A DNA stretch of 64,000 nucleotides, from positions 37,365-101,364 of the forward strand of contig MPNW01000025.1 in NCBI GenBank assembly GCA_011800805.1. The letters run 5' to 3'. The notes under the pieces were generated by a model that saw nothing but the letters and a program-made list of their open reading frames with translations, was not told the DNA's origin and did no database searches. Below are positions 1-15,947 of the stretch, piece after piece. A program made the translations under genes and the position numbers. Each line of letters starts with the position of its first letter. Within the stretch, counting starts at the first letter, position 1. The stretch is from Hirudo medicinalis (taxonomy: Eukaryota; Annelida; Clitellata; Hirudinida; Hirudinidae).

Positions 1-808
1 TCGGAGTCTTGGAAGATAGGGAAGTCCAGGCTATCGACTCATTGAACAGTGTTGGTCTCGCTGGATTGCTGCTGTGTTGTTGTTATTGTTATTATTATTT
101 TTATTTTTATTAAGCCATTACAAATGAATGCCTAGGTGTTACAATTAATCAAGAATCAAAGTGTAATCGTGAAAGTTCTCCATCAAATTTTAAGTTTAAA
201 TTTTAGGCTTAAATAATCTTATTTATACATTTATACAAATACCTCTTATACATTGCCAGGCTGTTGCTGTTATTGACACTAGGGTTGTTGAGGTATTTGA
301 AGGTCTGGTTCAAGGAATTGTTCGTATAACCATCAATCATGAGGCTCGTCAACTCTAATAAAGTCCCAGGTAGACCTAGTGGCGTTATGAAGACGACTTG
401 TGAACTGTTACTTTCATCTCTGCAGCAATTAACTACTATTAGAGATTATCGCCTAATTCACTGTCTGATTTATTGTCACTGTCATTTTAATACTTGTCAG
501 ATTCTGAACAAAATCACATCATGCAATTTTACCAACTTGTTAATCCGGAGACTGTCGTTTTTAGATGTTATGATATTTAAAATAGTCATCGGACTCATCA
601 TCAAGTTATCGCCGGTTAGAGTAACCTTCGTTCCACCTGCCTGTGGTCCGATCAGAGGGTAAAATTTATCCACCCAAACCTCCTGTAGAAAAATAATAAG
701 CTTGAAGAAATTCCGTTACTCAAACTGATGATGGCTTCATTTAAAACTGTTTGACCTAGACGTGACGTTCTTTAGAACATTAAATATTAGTATGTCAATA
801 TGGTAGTC

Positions 809-840
<32 letters not shown>

Positions 841-3800
841 ATAAAAAAAAACAGGCATAAACAGGTCTCGTAGCTGTTCCTTAAATTCTATATAAAATCC
901 GTTTCAATAGCAAATTGAAGCAGTTTTGGGCTTAAATTTGATTTAGGAGTTAATACAAACACAAGGCAAATAAATTGAAGATATCTGACAAAAGATGGAC
1001 GATTTAAACAAGAACTCCATCATGAAACTAGAAGAAAATAAATAGGCAACAAAGGAATGGTCCAGCTTATTCAAAAGTAATGTGGACTCATTGATTTTGG
1101 ATGTTGGAGCTGTTCAAAAATCAGTCGTTGAGACAAAGATTACAAATATTGAAGTGAAAATGAAAGATTTAAAAGACTGAACAACATTGTTATCTAAAAC
1201 TTGCCAGAATATAGTGACAGTTCAAAAATTAAAAAGAATGAATTCATTTTATAGTTTCTGAAATATTAAACAAGAAAATGGATAAAGAGGTTGTGGGAAT
1301 GTTCAGAAGTGGAGAAAAGTGGATAAAGACCAGTTTTTGGTTAAATTTGAAAAACTTCAAAAAATCTTATTCTGGAAACTGCTTCTAAAGTGAAAAATAG
1401 TGAAGTATTCAAAAGGGTTATTCTCAGTCAAGCTTTATCAAAGGAGCACAGAGAAGAAAATTGTTGCTTCAAAAACAAATGGAGTTCAATTCAAAGGGTG
1501 GAGCCAACAAATGGACAACACGAATTAGGGAACAATTTTACAGATCCATGAGCGGACCGATATTATTAATGAATTGGATTATTAACTAAACATTTTTAAG
1601 ATTTTGGCTGGCTAATAAAAGGGAGAACAATAAATAATTATAATAATGATGGCGATGATGATTATGATAGTAATAAAAATAAACATAATAATATAAATAA
1701 GTTTATAGAGGTTGTCCGAATTGACTGCGTTTCCTGTTTGGATACATAAGGCACTCAAAAAATCGCACAAATACAAATAAGCTTAAGCAACAGGGATGCT
1801 TAGACCATTGATATAACCGTTTTCCAGAGGCGCTTTGTGGCGGGAAACGTAACCTTCTGAGCCAACGTGCATAAATAATGTAAATGTGATAAATAATCAT
1901 TACATTACATTTTGTGAAAGTACCTTGTAATGAAAGGTTTCAATGGAATTATTTCCTCCTACATCAGTCACTTGCAGTGCAATTCCAGCCGATGGGTCAG
2001 CTTTATTGGATGCGGGAGTGAGGCAAACATACCTATAATTTTAACATAAGTTTAGCCGAATTGTATTATGTGTGGAAATACCTGCACCTACATTCTTGAA
2101 GGTTTGTACAAATTCCTCAAGAGTTTGCAAGGCTCGTCTCCGATCTTTAAGAGGACTTGATCCGGGGTTGAACCTAAGTTTTTACCCTGTACAGTCAGCC
2201 TTGTGCCTCCTTCTTTGGGACCAATCAAGGGCTCGACCTTATTTAAACGGCAAAATTAAGTCTATTATAACAATGTTAAATTCACATCGAATCACTGATG
2301 TAATCATTTTTAAGTGCGTTTATAACAATTTATTTAATGAATATGTTTTTAAATGTCGTTTAATTATTTAAGTAACAATAATTTAATTTTTTGAAATTTG
2401 ATTAAAATATGGATAATAATACGGTTTTAATCAACTTAGACGATATGGCTAATACCACAACAAAATTATTAAAAATAATATTAATTTCTCAATATTCATT
2501 AATAAAATGATTAACTTTATTAATTTAATAAATAAAATATATCATCGCATCAGCCGAGGATAAAACTGAACAAAAAATTATTTCCGAAATGCTAGGATGA
2601 CATTATACAATTAAAACACCTTAATGTTGCTTGGGTAAGGACATTGCTCCTCTTTCGAATTGGGTGGGCAGTTGCGGAAGTTGCAATCACGTCCGCACCA
2701 AATGCACTCATATCCACCATATTTTGGTCCCCTGCTCTTGCACAGGGAACAGTCGTCCTTGCCGATCACATCGCAATTGTACACTGCAAAAGGTGATTTT
2801 AGCGAGAGGATTTATTAAATGGCTTGAGAATTAACCTTAAATATATTTAAATAAAAGGGCTGGAATTAATCATTCTTTATATCAATCACTATGATATTAA
2901 ATGAATATCTGATTAGTATACAGATTTATTCAGTATTTAGCAAGGGACAGGGTTAGGGTTTTGATGCTTGATGCTTAAAAAGAGATTTAGAGGTTTACAT
3001 TGAATTACGGTAAAATAAAATGTAGGTACCAAGTTAAATATGTAATAAATTACATATAAACTTTTGCTGCACGAAACAATTTGTCATAAATGATTACATG
3101 AAATTAATATATACGATTAACCTTCGATAGTTACGGACCCATTAAGACGTTTGTTAGCACCAAATGTAACGTAAATAGTCAGGTTTTCAAGATCTTTTAA
3201 AGTCCCAAACTTAGAAAAAAAGATTTATAAATTAAAACTAATTAATTAAAATAACATTTAATTAGTGGATTTAATTCGAACTGTTTATTCACCTCGAAAG
3301 GACCACAGAAGTTATTACTTCCTGATTTTGTGATTGGCGAACTAACATTCAATTCGAGAATCCAGCACGTCAAGTTGTCAAGTTGAAGACCCTTAATTTT
3401 TTGTGTTTTATTTTACAAAAGACGTTTTGAAATTATAATAATCAATAACAAATACATTTTTTGTTATTTACTTTGCACCATTAACTGGATAATTAAAAGA
3501 GTTCATATTGTCATATTACAATCTAATTAACTTCATCGTGATGGACAACAGAATGTTATGATAACATTTCTCATAAGATTATGTTGTACAAATATTTCAG
3601 TACCTGAACATCTTTTAAATGAATCTCAACATTTTCATTAGTTCCTGTGCTGACTCTTATGAAATTGTCCATTATTCCGGGACATATCTACAAAAGTCAA
3701 CATAACATATAAAGAACGTTTTAATAATTATTCTTTCTTAGCAATATTGAAAAAATCTCTCACATATAACTTTTATAATTAAAAAGATTGATTGCGGTTT

Positions 3801-6800
3801 CTTATTCTGTTTTACTAACTTTTCCACTCGGATCAGTCTTGCAGGAATATGAGAAGATATCAAAATAGCACATCTTCCTGGTCAAACAAGTGTCGCACCT
3901 TCAAAAAAATTCACAGCAAATTTATTAAGCTCACCTTTAAAAAAAAAACAAAGCAAAATCCTATACATAGCTTAAAATATCGATAATAATGTAAGATAGA
4001 AATTTAATCAACAGCTAGAAAGCGTAAAACAAAAGTGTGACAAACGTATTCATGGAACTGCATCTGTAGGCAGAAAAATTATTTGTCAGGAAATACGAAT
4101 TCTTCCCGCGGATCCTCAGAATAAATTTTCCATCGTAGAAGCCTGTGCCATAACAAATGATGACTTTTTATAAGCCATTTTTATCTATTTTATGTACTTA
4201 TCAGTTGAAAGAAAACCAAAGGCTCCACCGACACCGACTAAGAGAAAGCAGCTTAAAACAATTAAATCAAACTCTCCAGCAAGATTTATATATGGTTACT
4301 TATGACTTCCTTAAGGCTTCCCAAACCCTTGCCTTACAGTTTGCTTATAATGTTTCCCGAAGCAATTGTAATTTAAATATATAAATATTGTGACGAACAT
4401 TTAAAAAAAAAAATAATGCTTTATGAACCATCAGAACTGAGAAGATTGATTGGAACATCACAGGAAATCCAGCTACTTCTCACAAATGCAGGAGTTGAGT
4501 GATTCGATGTGCTGAAGACGCACTCCAAGCTTTCGTCGTTTCCAAGTTGTGGTGGATTTTGTATCTCAATTTTTAACTTCAAATCAGAAATCAATAATTA
4601 GCCATTTTCTGGTCATTTATTTTACTGTTTCAATTATTTATTTTATTTATTTTTTAGAAATAGTTTGAAGGAAATTACACTAAATTATATGCCATAGCAT
4701 GTATTTATCGAATTTATAAATAAAATATTCCTACTTATTTTTCAATATTTATCTTTAATTATTTTTATCATAAAAATTATCATATATTAAATATGATTAT
4801 TTATTTTCCAAATTTATTAGTCCATGTCCATGTGTTATGGAATGTTTGTCGAATGTAGTGGCCAGTGATATAATATAACCAGCAAATCTTAGACAAAAAC
4901 TTGAAATCCAACAGTACATTGAAATAAATTGTAATTAAAAGCAATGTTAAATTACACTTGTATTCATTGTGACTTCCAAATCGAAATCCATAATCAACTT
5001 TGGGCAATGAGAAGAGTTTCCGTAGCTCGGAATCCATCGCCTTTCCAAGTCATGATGAAAACATTCCAGTCTCCGAGTGCATCTAAAAATAAATAATTAT
5101 TAAGTAATAATGATCTTATAGCTTAAAATTACATTTTATTATGTACGTGAAATCTTCTCCTTCATTATTTCCTAAAGTCGAAGGTACGAAATATAATATT
5201 CATGAATTCTTTAATGATTAATCACATTGCACCACGATGATAATAACAATAAATTAATAATAACAATTAACAACCTTGGTTATACAACTTTGATAAGAAG
5301 AATTAACTAATAAATTTAAGGTAATAATTAATTAAACAAGACAAATCTAGTTCATTAATGTTATTTATTTATGAATAATTATTATTACATCCGTACCTGG
5401 ATTCTAGAGAGCACCAACCGCACAATGGATTAAGTGGATCCAAGCACTTATCACAACTAAGGAACAAATTGCAATCAGTCACATCAGATCTGTATATCTA
5501 CAACGACAACAACCTCAAATGTCCACGTAATTCTTATTGTTATTTCGATTTTTCACCTCGGTTTTTCAGCCCGTAAAACATGAACCCTGAACACAGTGCT
5601 CTAAGCTTTATGTTAATGTTATTAATAATTTATTTTTTAAACCATTTATTTTCTCGACCATAAAATACCCACAATTCAAATAAAAGTCGCTCTACATATT
5701 TTACATCATAGCTCGAGATGACCACGGGACGGGGTTAAGGTTATTATTATTTATTATATTCACTGTTGTTGATAAATATTGTTCTTTGTTAATAATATTC
5801 TCAGTAATAAGAAAATATAACGTAAAAGGTTTGTCGTTAGCTTGTCGTAACGTGGCACATCCCTATTTCCTTCTCGAATAGGATAAGTATTGTTTATGCT
5901 ATGCGGCTTTTCGATCTTGATATTGAATTGATTTTCGAATTTACTTTTCGGTCAATAAAGGACTTGTGTTTGGGTTTATCCTAGTTTATTTATAAATAGC
6001 GAAGGATATAAAAGTGGCGCAATAGACAGGATAACAATGGTTATAACATACTAAGTTTGTGGTTCTCCAGAAAAGATATTGAGAATTTCCAGATAGGATG
6101 AGATTCTTAACAGGATTGGAGTTCCCGCGGTAAAGATATTTCATGCCGAAAATTTTGGAGGTCAAGTCCATCTGCAGATGAAGATAAATGTAATGAGGAA
6201 TTAAGCATGCTTAGTGATGAATATCATTATTGCATTACCTTATTATTTGCACTTTTATGGCTTTAATTAATTAATATAATTACAAAATGAAGGTATTGAT
6301 AAAATGACTAATAATAATATCGTTTTTACAGTTACCCACATCTTTATATTTCATAAAAATGATTACACCACTTTAATAGCTACATGGCTTCGGACAAGAT
6401 TAAAAATTAGCATTAATAATTTGAAATTAATTTTAAGCAAGAATACTTTTTATTTAAATTAAAATGAATAAAGGTGACTTGTTAACCTTGACAACTGATC
6501 CGTTGGAAGTCCCCATAAACAGTATAGATGAATTTTCGCCATTGTAACCTAACAAAGATGTGATTCTGAAACCGACTTCAATCACAGAGTTTGCTGTTAT
6601 GTTTCCGTCGGTCGTTACAGTCGACCTTAATGAATTCGTGTTTCCTCCGCAGAAGTCTTTGGGAATCTGAGACATGTTATTTATGAATGATCAAGAAACA
6701 AGGTAAAAATGCTCAAACTTTTTTTCACTCTAAAACACTTTTCTTCTGGCAATTCGAGACATTTGCTCTAGGTCAGGGTTCGGCAAACTTTTAATTTAAA

Positions 6801-8047
6801 TATTCTTTAGAATTACGAGCAAATTTCAATTATAATCGGAAAAATTTCAATAAACTTGTCCAATCAGAAATTGAACCTCAACTGAACCAAAACCTTTTAA
6901 GAAAACTTGTATTAAGCTTCATTACCATTACTGGAAATTCAAAAGCAACGAGAGCCGCACATTGCCGAACCCCTATCTAGAGCTCATATCCACAAATAGG
7001 ACAAATTCAACAAGACGTGGAGGCACTTACTTCTTTGAGGCATCCATTAATACGTGGTAAGAGAAACAAGTCAGTATTAAAACAACGTTTCTTATTGAGC
7101 GTAAATAATTCAGAAATGATCGGCACTCGGATGGGACACAAACGAGAACTCGAGCTTTCAGGAACTTCATAAGCTGCCATAAAAATAAATTCATTTGTGC
7201 TCGAGTTTATTCTCGAAGACAATTTCTCGTCTGCGATCAGCAATGTAACAGCCGTGATCTTTGTAAGACCATCGCATTCTATGGGCATTTCGAAGTAGGA
7301 ATTGAAATAGTTCTGATCGTTCTCGCAAACACGAGCAACAACTGATTGCAGCATTTTACCTACTTTCTCTATTTTAAAGATGTAAACGAATCCTTGGACT
7401 ATGAAACCGTCTATGTAATCGAATTCGTAATTCTTTGAGAAATCTATTGGCATAGATGAACAACTTTTCGGAAAAGTTGAATCCGATTCATTGCAGGCGT
7501 AGAAGTCAAAATTGTTAAGAGAAACTGCGAATATTCCGTTATAAAATAGTGGATGGACACCATATTCAGCTGCATCGATGAAGTTCCTTTCAAAATAATT
7601 ACCTACAAACATGATGTCTTTATTTTGTTGTCCAATCACAGCTACTACGTTTCTTTGTTCACTCTTTATGATGAGACTGGATTTTTGAGAACTTTTTAGG
7701 ATTTCAAGGTTATTTAAATCTCGAATAAAGCAGGACGTGTTGCTGGACGTACCACAAGCTATTAATCTGTTTTCCGAACCTCCAATGAGCAGAATTTTGT
7801 TATAGTCATCCTCAAGCGTTTTAATTTCTTTTATCAATGTCAAGTTAGCATTTAACATTTTTAAGGTGTTCTTTCCAGCGACATACAAATTGCTGTTGTT
7901 TGATGCTGACAACAGATTTGTCAAATCTTCGAAATTCGACGACGTAATTACATCAGAAAGGATTATTTCCACTGCTAATAATCCCATCAGTAATACGACA
8001 TTAACGACATTAATTAACATTGTGACAGTAATTTTGTAGGCTTTCAA
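1..8047 (-). CDS. Plexin (semaphorin receptor), extracellular part; 3' end outside window
   Basis: Single-pass cell-surface receptor for semaphorins. Exon 1 (7031-8047) encodes a hydrophobic N-terminal signal segment and most of the Sema propeller. Exons 6487-6666 (contains IPKDFCGGN and FMGTSNGSVVK, typical of plexin Sema ends) and 6052-6171 finish it. PSI domain 1 is in 5397-5497 plus 4956-5082 (SCDKC..PLCGWCSLES). Exons 4429-4564, 4046-4142 and 3820-3898 give the linker and PSI 2 (CDTCLTRKMCYF). Exons 3604-3687, 3293-3391 and 3122-3209 follow. PSI 3 is in 2620-2783 (DCSLCKSRGPKYGGYECIWC). IPT repeats lie in 2092-2237 with 1924-2032, and in about 570-690 with 246-437 (PLIGPQAGGTKVTLTG). Phases close through exon 14, about 849 residues; boundaries below 700 are uncertain. 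A further open stretch reaches position 1. The membrane segment and cytoplasmic RasGAP domain must lie beyond the left edge. The family call is secure; the plexin subclass is not determined. Confidence 0.93.
811..841. repeat. (ATA)n microsatellite
   Basis: Uninterrupted run of about nine ATA/AAT units in the plexin intron, followed by an imperfect ATT arm and an A-rich tract. Confidence 0.85.
990..1560 (+). mobile_element. Degenerate LINE ORF1-like remnant in a plexin intron
   Basis: Opposite to the plexin gene, an interrupted reading begins MDDLNKNSIMKLEENK at about 994. It continues through stops and frame changes as a lysine-rich coiled-coil-like sequence (VVETKITNIEVKMKDLKD), then a basic stretch with SKGGANKWTTRIRE in another frame. 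This pattern resembles ORF1 proteins of non-LTR retrotransposons. Several stops and shifts mark it as dead. I see no reverse transcriptase nearby. The identification rests on pattern only. Confidence 0.4.
6774..6975. mobile_element. Short hAT-like MITE in plexin intron 1
   Basis: The left end reads CAGGGTTCGGCAAAC and the right end GCCGAACCCCTA, which are inverted repeats of each other. The right end also carries GAGAGCCGCACATTGCC, a form common at ends of animal hAT elements. TCTAG lies just outside both ends (TCTAGGT left, TCTAGAG right), a decayed candidate target duplication. About 200 bp with no coding capacity. Confidence 0.65.
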
Positions 8048-8418
8048 AAAAATTCTTTAGCTCTTTAACAAACTGTTTTGTTTATCAAACTCCTCATAAT
8101 ATTCCACATATTTCATTTTAAGCCAAATTAAGAACAGTTTATAACCAATCAAAGTGAGCCAAAGGCCATGAATGTACAAGCTAAGGAAGTAAGTTACCAG
8201 CTACTCATTGAAGCGAATCGTATCTTACAGGTGAAACTAATTCTTGATGAGTCTAATTTAGCCCAAAATGTTTTGCAACTTATTTTGAACCGCAAGTTTA
8301 ACTTTATGCATTTAAAAAATTGTTTTGCATAATTAAAAAGTTGTGCGCCTCGTTTCGATAAACGACGGTTTCCTTTGAACGCTTCCTGAAGAATTAAATC
8401 AAGAATCAAATTTAAAAA
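8048..8418. promoter_or_regulatory. Divergent spacer between plexin and tetraspanin start codons
   Basis: The two start codons are 371 bp apart, head-to-head, so promoters and 5' leaders of both genes must lie here. The sequence is AT-rich. Open frames across it are short and unconvincing. No TATA box or specific factor site can be supported. Confidence 0.5.
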
Positions 8419-9948
8419 ATGGCTTTCTGTGGAACAAGCTCGATGAAATTTGCGCAATTTTTGCGCCGAATTTTAAAACTTTGCTTGATAATATTTTGTG
8501 TACTCGTAATGGTTCGTGTTAACCTGCTATTTTATTTAAAGTAATGCGTTAGTGCCGAAAGTGATGAAATTCCTTGATTTGCAGCTCGTTGGTATAATAG
8601 TATCATGCTTGGGGGCTATCAATACAAAATATTTGTCTCTTCTCCATACTAATACATTTTCTATCTTCGCCAACATAATCACCATTTTTGGCCTTGTTAC
8701 CGTTATTTCGGCTGGAATTGGAATTCATGGCGTTATTAAGGACAACAAGTACATTCTAATCATTGTCGGTCGCATGTGATTTTTTTAAGGCGATTGACAG
8801 TGTTGTAATACTTAATGAAAAATCATTCCAAAACAGTTATCTGCGGTTATTTTGGGATGTTTTTTGTTTACTACTACGATTTATGCCGTGTTGGCCAGCT
8901 TACGAAACAATCAGGTCAGAGTTAGAGTAAAATTTATGTTTACAAATTAATAACTACTTCAAGATGTGCATTATCGTTAGTTGTCTACCATTATCAAAGA
9001 ATTGTTGAACTATCAAATGGAGAGCAGCGGGAGTGGAAATGCGTTTGAAAATGGTGAATTGATGGACTTCTTCCAAAATCACGTTAGTACTGAATCCTGA
9101 GGGAATATTTCAACATTTAATTCGTTAGATTAGAATAATAAATTTATTATTTTGCAAAAAATTTATTTTATACATCATTAATAACATTCATAATTAATTA
9201 TAGTGTGATGCTTATAATTAATAGTGACCTTTAGTGGCCACCTATTAAAAGTAAATCGATGGATTTGTAATTACAATAAGCAATTGACAGCTTAAATCAA
9301 GCTGGATAAAAGTTATTTTTGTAATATTTTGCATTGAATTAAAACTTGTATGTCCTGATAACGTCATTAATGAAATCTTAATGCAAGTTCTTACAAAATA
9401 GATGGCCTGCTGTGAAATACAAAATATAATTGATTGGGTGGAAGGCTCTAAACGGGGAAATCTGCAGTCCATTCCTCAGTGCTGCAAAAGTGGTAATTCC
9501 TGTGAATTAGTGCCCTCAATTGGAAGGAACATCAATTCCACTTTTGTCCTTAACGAGGTATTATTTTAAAAACTCCATCTCGCAAATATTCGTCAGTTAA
9601 TGCACCGGTTTGAAGTTTCGTCTGATATCTGTCGCAGGGTTGCACAAAAAGATTCTCGAATGCTTTCAAATACATCAACACGGCTACAAATTTCACACTA
9701 TCCCTGGCATTTATGCAGGTAATGCATTTCGTGGAAGACCTTGATAGTTGTCAATTTTCATTTAATAAAAACCGTATCCCGAACACCAGATATTGCTGTT
9801 CGTTGGCTCCATGTTACACCTAAAGGGCTTGTCCAATAATAGTCACAAAAAGAGGTCAGGAAAAAGATTGTTCATCCATAAGAGCAGTGGCGGTTTTAGC
9901 AAAGGTCAGGGAAGGCGAGCCGACCCTTCACGCTCTTGTTGGGTTTAA
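8419..9948 (+). CDS. Tetraspanin
   Basis: Four-pass membrane scaffold protein. Exons: 8419-8505, 8585-8764, 8837-8914, 8981-9082, 9402-9557, 9638-9718, 9790-9948. Every junction keeps phase, giving 280 residues. TM1 spans the first junction (CLIIFCVL then LVGIIVSCLGA). TM2 is FSIFANIITIFGLVTVISAG. TM3 is LSAVILGCFLFTTTIYAVL. The large extracellular loop carries MACCEIQ, then QCCKSGNSC, and a final Cys (GCTKRF); this is the tetraspanin pattern except that the usual CCG is CCE. TM4 is at TLSLAFMQILLFVGSML. The start is the first ATG giving a normal N terminus ahead of TM1. The basic tail after TM4 is long and partly resembles repeat DNA, so the true stop may be earlier through an unseen splice. 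AATAAA occurs at 10026. Confidence 0.87.
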
Positions 9949-10667
9949 AATTTCGCACCCTCGATCCATCTTTGTCATTAATACTCAGATCAATATAAGA
10001 TATTGATTATTTGAATGGATAAACAAATAAAATAAATTTATTGATGAAATTTAAAACTAAGTCTTTGGTGTGATTGTTTACAATCTTTTTGGTGTATTAG
10101 ACTATAGAAATTACAGATTAGATTTATAAATTAATAAATTCGATGGTACCACATATTGTATCATCAAGATCGCATTATCCAACCATCGCATTGTTTCCCT
10201 TTAAATTGAACCAAACAAAGTAGAAAGTCACATGAATAACAAATATTTTCTACGTATTTATTTAGCGAGTATTTTCTCAAGCAATAATCCATGCGACGGC
10301 AAAGATGCTGTAACGGATTTGAAAACGAGTCGTGTTGTGGTTACGTAAATTTCTGCCGGAAGTAGTAGTAGTAGAACTAGTTTATATCATTTTGGTACCT
10401 GAGGGCTTCCTGATTGATTTTCGATTTAAGTCCAGAATTTTGAATAATTTGTTGTAATTTAAGAACCGATGATTTTGTTATTGGCATAACTTTGATAAAT
10501 GATATTTTATTTTTGTGAAGGAATAAATCTCTCCATATCCTAGTAAGTTAACTCTTTTTTTTTAGCTTGGTTCTAGTCGAGTTCTATCAAGCGTTAAATT
10601 GACATTTATTATTACCAAGCAGATCGACATTAACAGTTGTGCATTTAACAATAAACCATAGCAGCTA
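9949..10667. other. Intergenic spacer, tetraspanin 3' end to RASSF start
   Basis: It contains polyadenylation-signal-like AATAAA copies near 10026 and AT-rich DNA. An AG-ending pyrimidine-poor site lies just before the RASSF ATG. I see no gene. The first 30 bases continue the repeat-like sequence that forms the end of the tetraspanin tail. Confidence 0.5.
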
Positions 10668-12972
10668 ATGGAACTCAAGGTATGGACTGATGATGGAATG
10701 CTTAGTTTGGTATCTGGAGTGGATGTAAAAACCACATGTCGAGACGTTATGGTGGCTGTGGCTCAGGCAACCGGAGGAGTTGGTAGATATTGCATGAGCA
10801 TTTGTTTCAGGGATATCTGTAAAAGACTCAACCCTGCTGACAAACCACTCCTAATTCTTGATAGTCTTGGAGAGCCATGGTGCAAAGATGCCAGATTTTT
10901 TGTCAGTTTATCCACAAAAGTTACTCACAACAAATTAAAATCAAAGCTTGAAGTTGTGGAAGTTATTTCAACTTCTCAGGAAATTCTCAATGAATTCTCA
11001 AAATTTGGTAAAGATATTTTGAGTGCCAATGCATCAAGTGAGTCTCAAGATACCAAAAGTATTGAAAACAAAAGGAATGCCATTCCACAGCTAGCACACA
11101 GTCAGATTTTAATTGGTGACACCAGAGGACATTCAAGAGGATTGCAAACTTTAGAGCCATACCCAGATGAATCAAATAGAAGTTTTCTGGACAATCACTC
11201 CTCTCCAACATCCTTCCACTCAGCTGAAGAGCAATTTTTCAAGCAGGCTGACAAATTGTACCTAGAAAGCTTTGACGAGTGTGATCTTGCATCTAGAAAA
11301 TACCACCAAAAGCACAGTGAAGATAGAAATCTAAGACTTTTCATCTCCAATGAGAGGGACAATTATTTAAAGCTTCGGGACAGAATGATATTGCTGAATT
11401 GTGGTAAGATTTAAAAGTTAAACCTTCAGACTTACGTCATTAGAATTATTGACTCAAAACTTCACTTAGATGTACATTTGCGTATTTCTTAACCTAAGCA
11501 TCTTCAGCACAATTTATAGAACGCTTTTAAAGCAGGGCTATGGAGTTGGGACCCAAATCGCCCGACCCCTGGATTTTTAAAAGCTCGACTCCGATTCTGA
11601 CTCAGACTATGGGATTTTTTAAAAAGTTTGACTTCAACTCCGGGATTTGTAAAAGTCCGACTCTGGCTAATCGTGCAATCTAAACATTCCGAATAAATAA
11701 AATATATTTTTTGCAAAGGATAGAAAATTTGTACTCGAAATGAAACTGAAGTAATTATAAATGAATTTGATAATAAATGATGTGATTTTTTATTATTATT
11801 AATATTGTTTATCTTATTATTGTAACCAAAATAAAATATATTAATAATTTCGGAGGAACAATATCGCATCGGAGGTCTTCCTTAATAGATGATCTAAGAT
11901 CCGACAAGGTCGGGACAAGTAGGAAAATTTTACAACAAGTTATATTTTATAAAGTACGACTCTGACTCAGGGACTTTAAAAATTTCCAATTTCGACAGCT
12001 CAAAAAAGGTCAAGACTCTGACTCAACAGCCGTTTTAAAGCACACTAATCAATCGCACACTTTAGCAATTACAATTTTTACAAGTAATTTATTTTCAAAC
12101 ATTTAACCTACCCATCATTTGCACAATATTTTATTTTATTTATTATTTAGTCTATTGTCATTTGTGACTACTCAAACCACTTGCTCATATTAGTTATCTA
12201 AAGTTATAAAATAAATTTGCATAAACGACTTCCAGAAAGTAAAAAGGAAGATGAAATAGCCAATTTTGAGATGCAAAAGATAGAAGCCTTATTGAGAAGT
12301 CTTGCAGAGCTTCAGGCCAACAACGACAAAATAAGCACAGAACTTGAAGAACTCGAGCTCGTGAGCTGGAAAGACAAACTCCAAATGGAGAAATCTGAGG
12401 AAGAAAAGTTACTGGAAGAATCAAAAGAAGCCGAGAGTAATATGGAAATTCTCAGCAATCACATTGCGTCGTTGGATGACGACATCTCAAAGATTAAGCA
12501 GCTAATTATTGCAGAAGAAGACCTGAAAGACTCTTTGAAAATTGAAATTGATGAATTAAAACAGGTTTGTGTTCTCTTTTTAATTCAATTTAATTTTTAA
12601 TTTAATTAATATTTTTAATTCCAACTAAGAAAACACCATAGAATTACCAATTATGGAAAGTAAACATTCCTATTGCTCAAATCAATTTTACTTCTGTTCC
12701 TATGTAGTCATAAAATAATCTGCTTGATACACCAAATCTTACAGACAGGCCATTTGAAAAACCATCTTAAACCACAATAATATTCTAAATTTTCAATTCA
12801 GAATCTTGATGACAGGAGTGAAAACATGAAGAAATCACAAGAATCACTAGAAAAACTTGAAGCAAACATTATTTCTCTCCAAGAAATTTTGAGACAAAAT
12901 GAGGAAGAGATCAAAGAGTGCAAAAAGTCGATGTCTGAAAAAGCAGAGGATGCTTGCAGTGGACATCTTTGA
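10668..12972 (+). CDS. RASSF7/8-like N-terminal Ras-association domain protein
   Basis: Exons 10668-11403, 12236-12564 and 12802-12972 join in phase to 411 residues. The N terminus starts MELKVWTDDGM and continues through TTCRDVMVAVAQATGGVGRY, the hallmark of the N-terminal RA domain of RASSF7/RASSF8, spanning roughly residues 1-85. The middle is polar and low in structure. From about residue 215 the protein is heptad-rich coiled coil (KIEALLRSLAELQANNDKI; SQESLEKLEANIISLQEIL), as in RASSF7/8 and the fly homologue. Family members act in cell-junction, growth and mitotic control. The start is the ATG that directly begins the RA domain. Intron 1 hosts a hAT MITE. Whether RASSF7 or RASSF8 is the closer relative was not resolved. 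Confidence 0.9.
11533..12032. mobile_element. hAT-type MITE with 8-bp target-site duplication
   Basis: A 500-bp element in RASSF intron 1. It is flanked by identical 8-bp repeats TTTTAAAG at 11525-11532 and 12033-12040. The left end starts CAGGGCTATGGAGTTGGG. The right end, read on the other strand, starts CGGCTGTTGAGTCAGAG, so the inner parts of the terminal repeats match and two bases are lost at the tip. The interior repeats GACTC/TTTTAAAA-type words and has no transposase. CAGGG ends plus an 8-bp duplication are hAT features. Confidence 0.82.
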
Positions 12973-13309
12973 CCATTTGTACATTGCCTCTATTATGCAT
13001 AATATCTTGTTCTTCAGGCAAGGTATTCAATCTCAACAATTTGTATGATTACACCAATTTATTTTAATGGAGATGTTGAAATATTTATAATATTAATGCA
13101 TCGAGAAAACAATTCTTTGAAAATGGAAATTTGCTTAAAAATGTATTAGTTCACAGAAACTTGTCCACTGAAATTGTGTCCAAACCTCTAAAATTAAAAA
13201 TGGAGAGAAGACATTCCAAACATTCTGAAATAAGGCACAGAATTGGTAAATAGCTGCAACAAAATCTACATTGTTAGTCTCCTCCAAAATAATTAAATAG
13301 CTTCAACTT
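12973..13309. other. Convergent 3' spacer between RASSF and ZNF367
   Basis: Stop codons of the two genes face each other across 337 bp, so both 3' untranslated regions lie here and may overlap. Nothing else is recognisable. Confidence 0.55.

Positions 13310-15947
<2,638 letters not shown>

Noticed and set aside
339..662. Plus-strand open frame of 107 codons
   Set aside because: It lies over plexin IPT exons on the other strand (VDKFYPLIGPQAGG and related); it is an antisense shadow with no family features.
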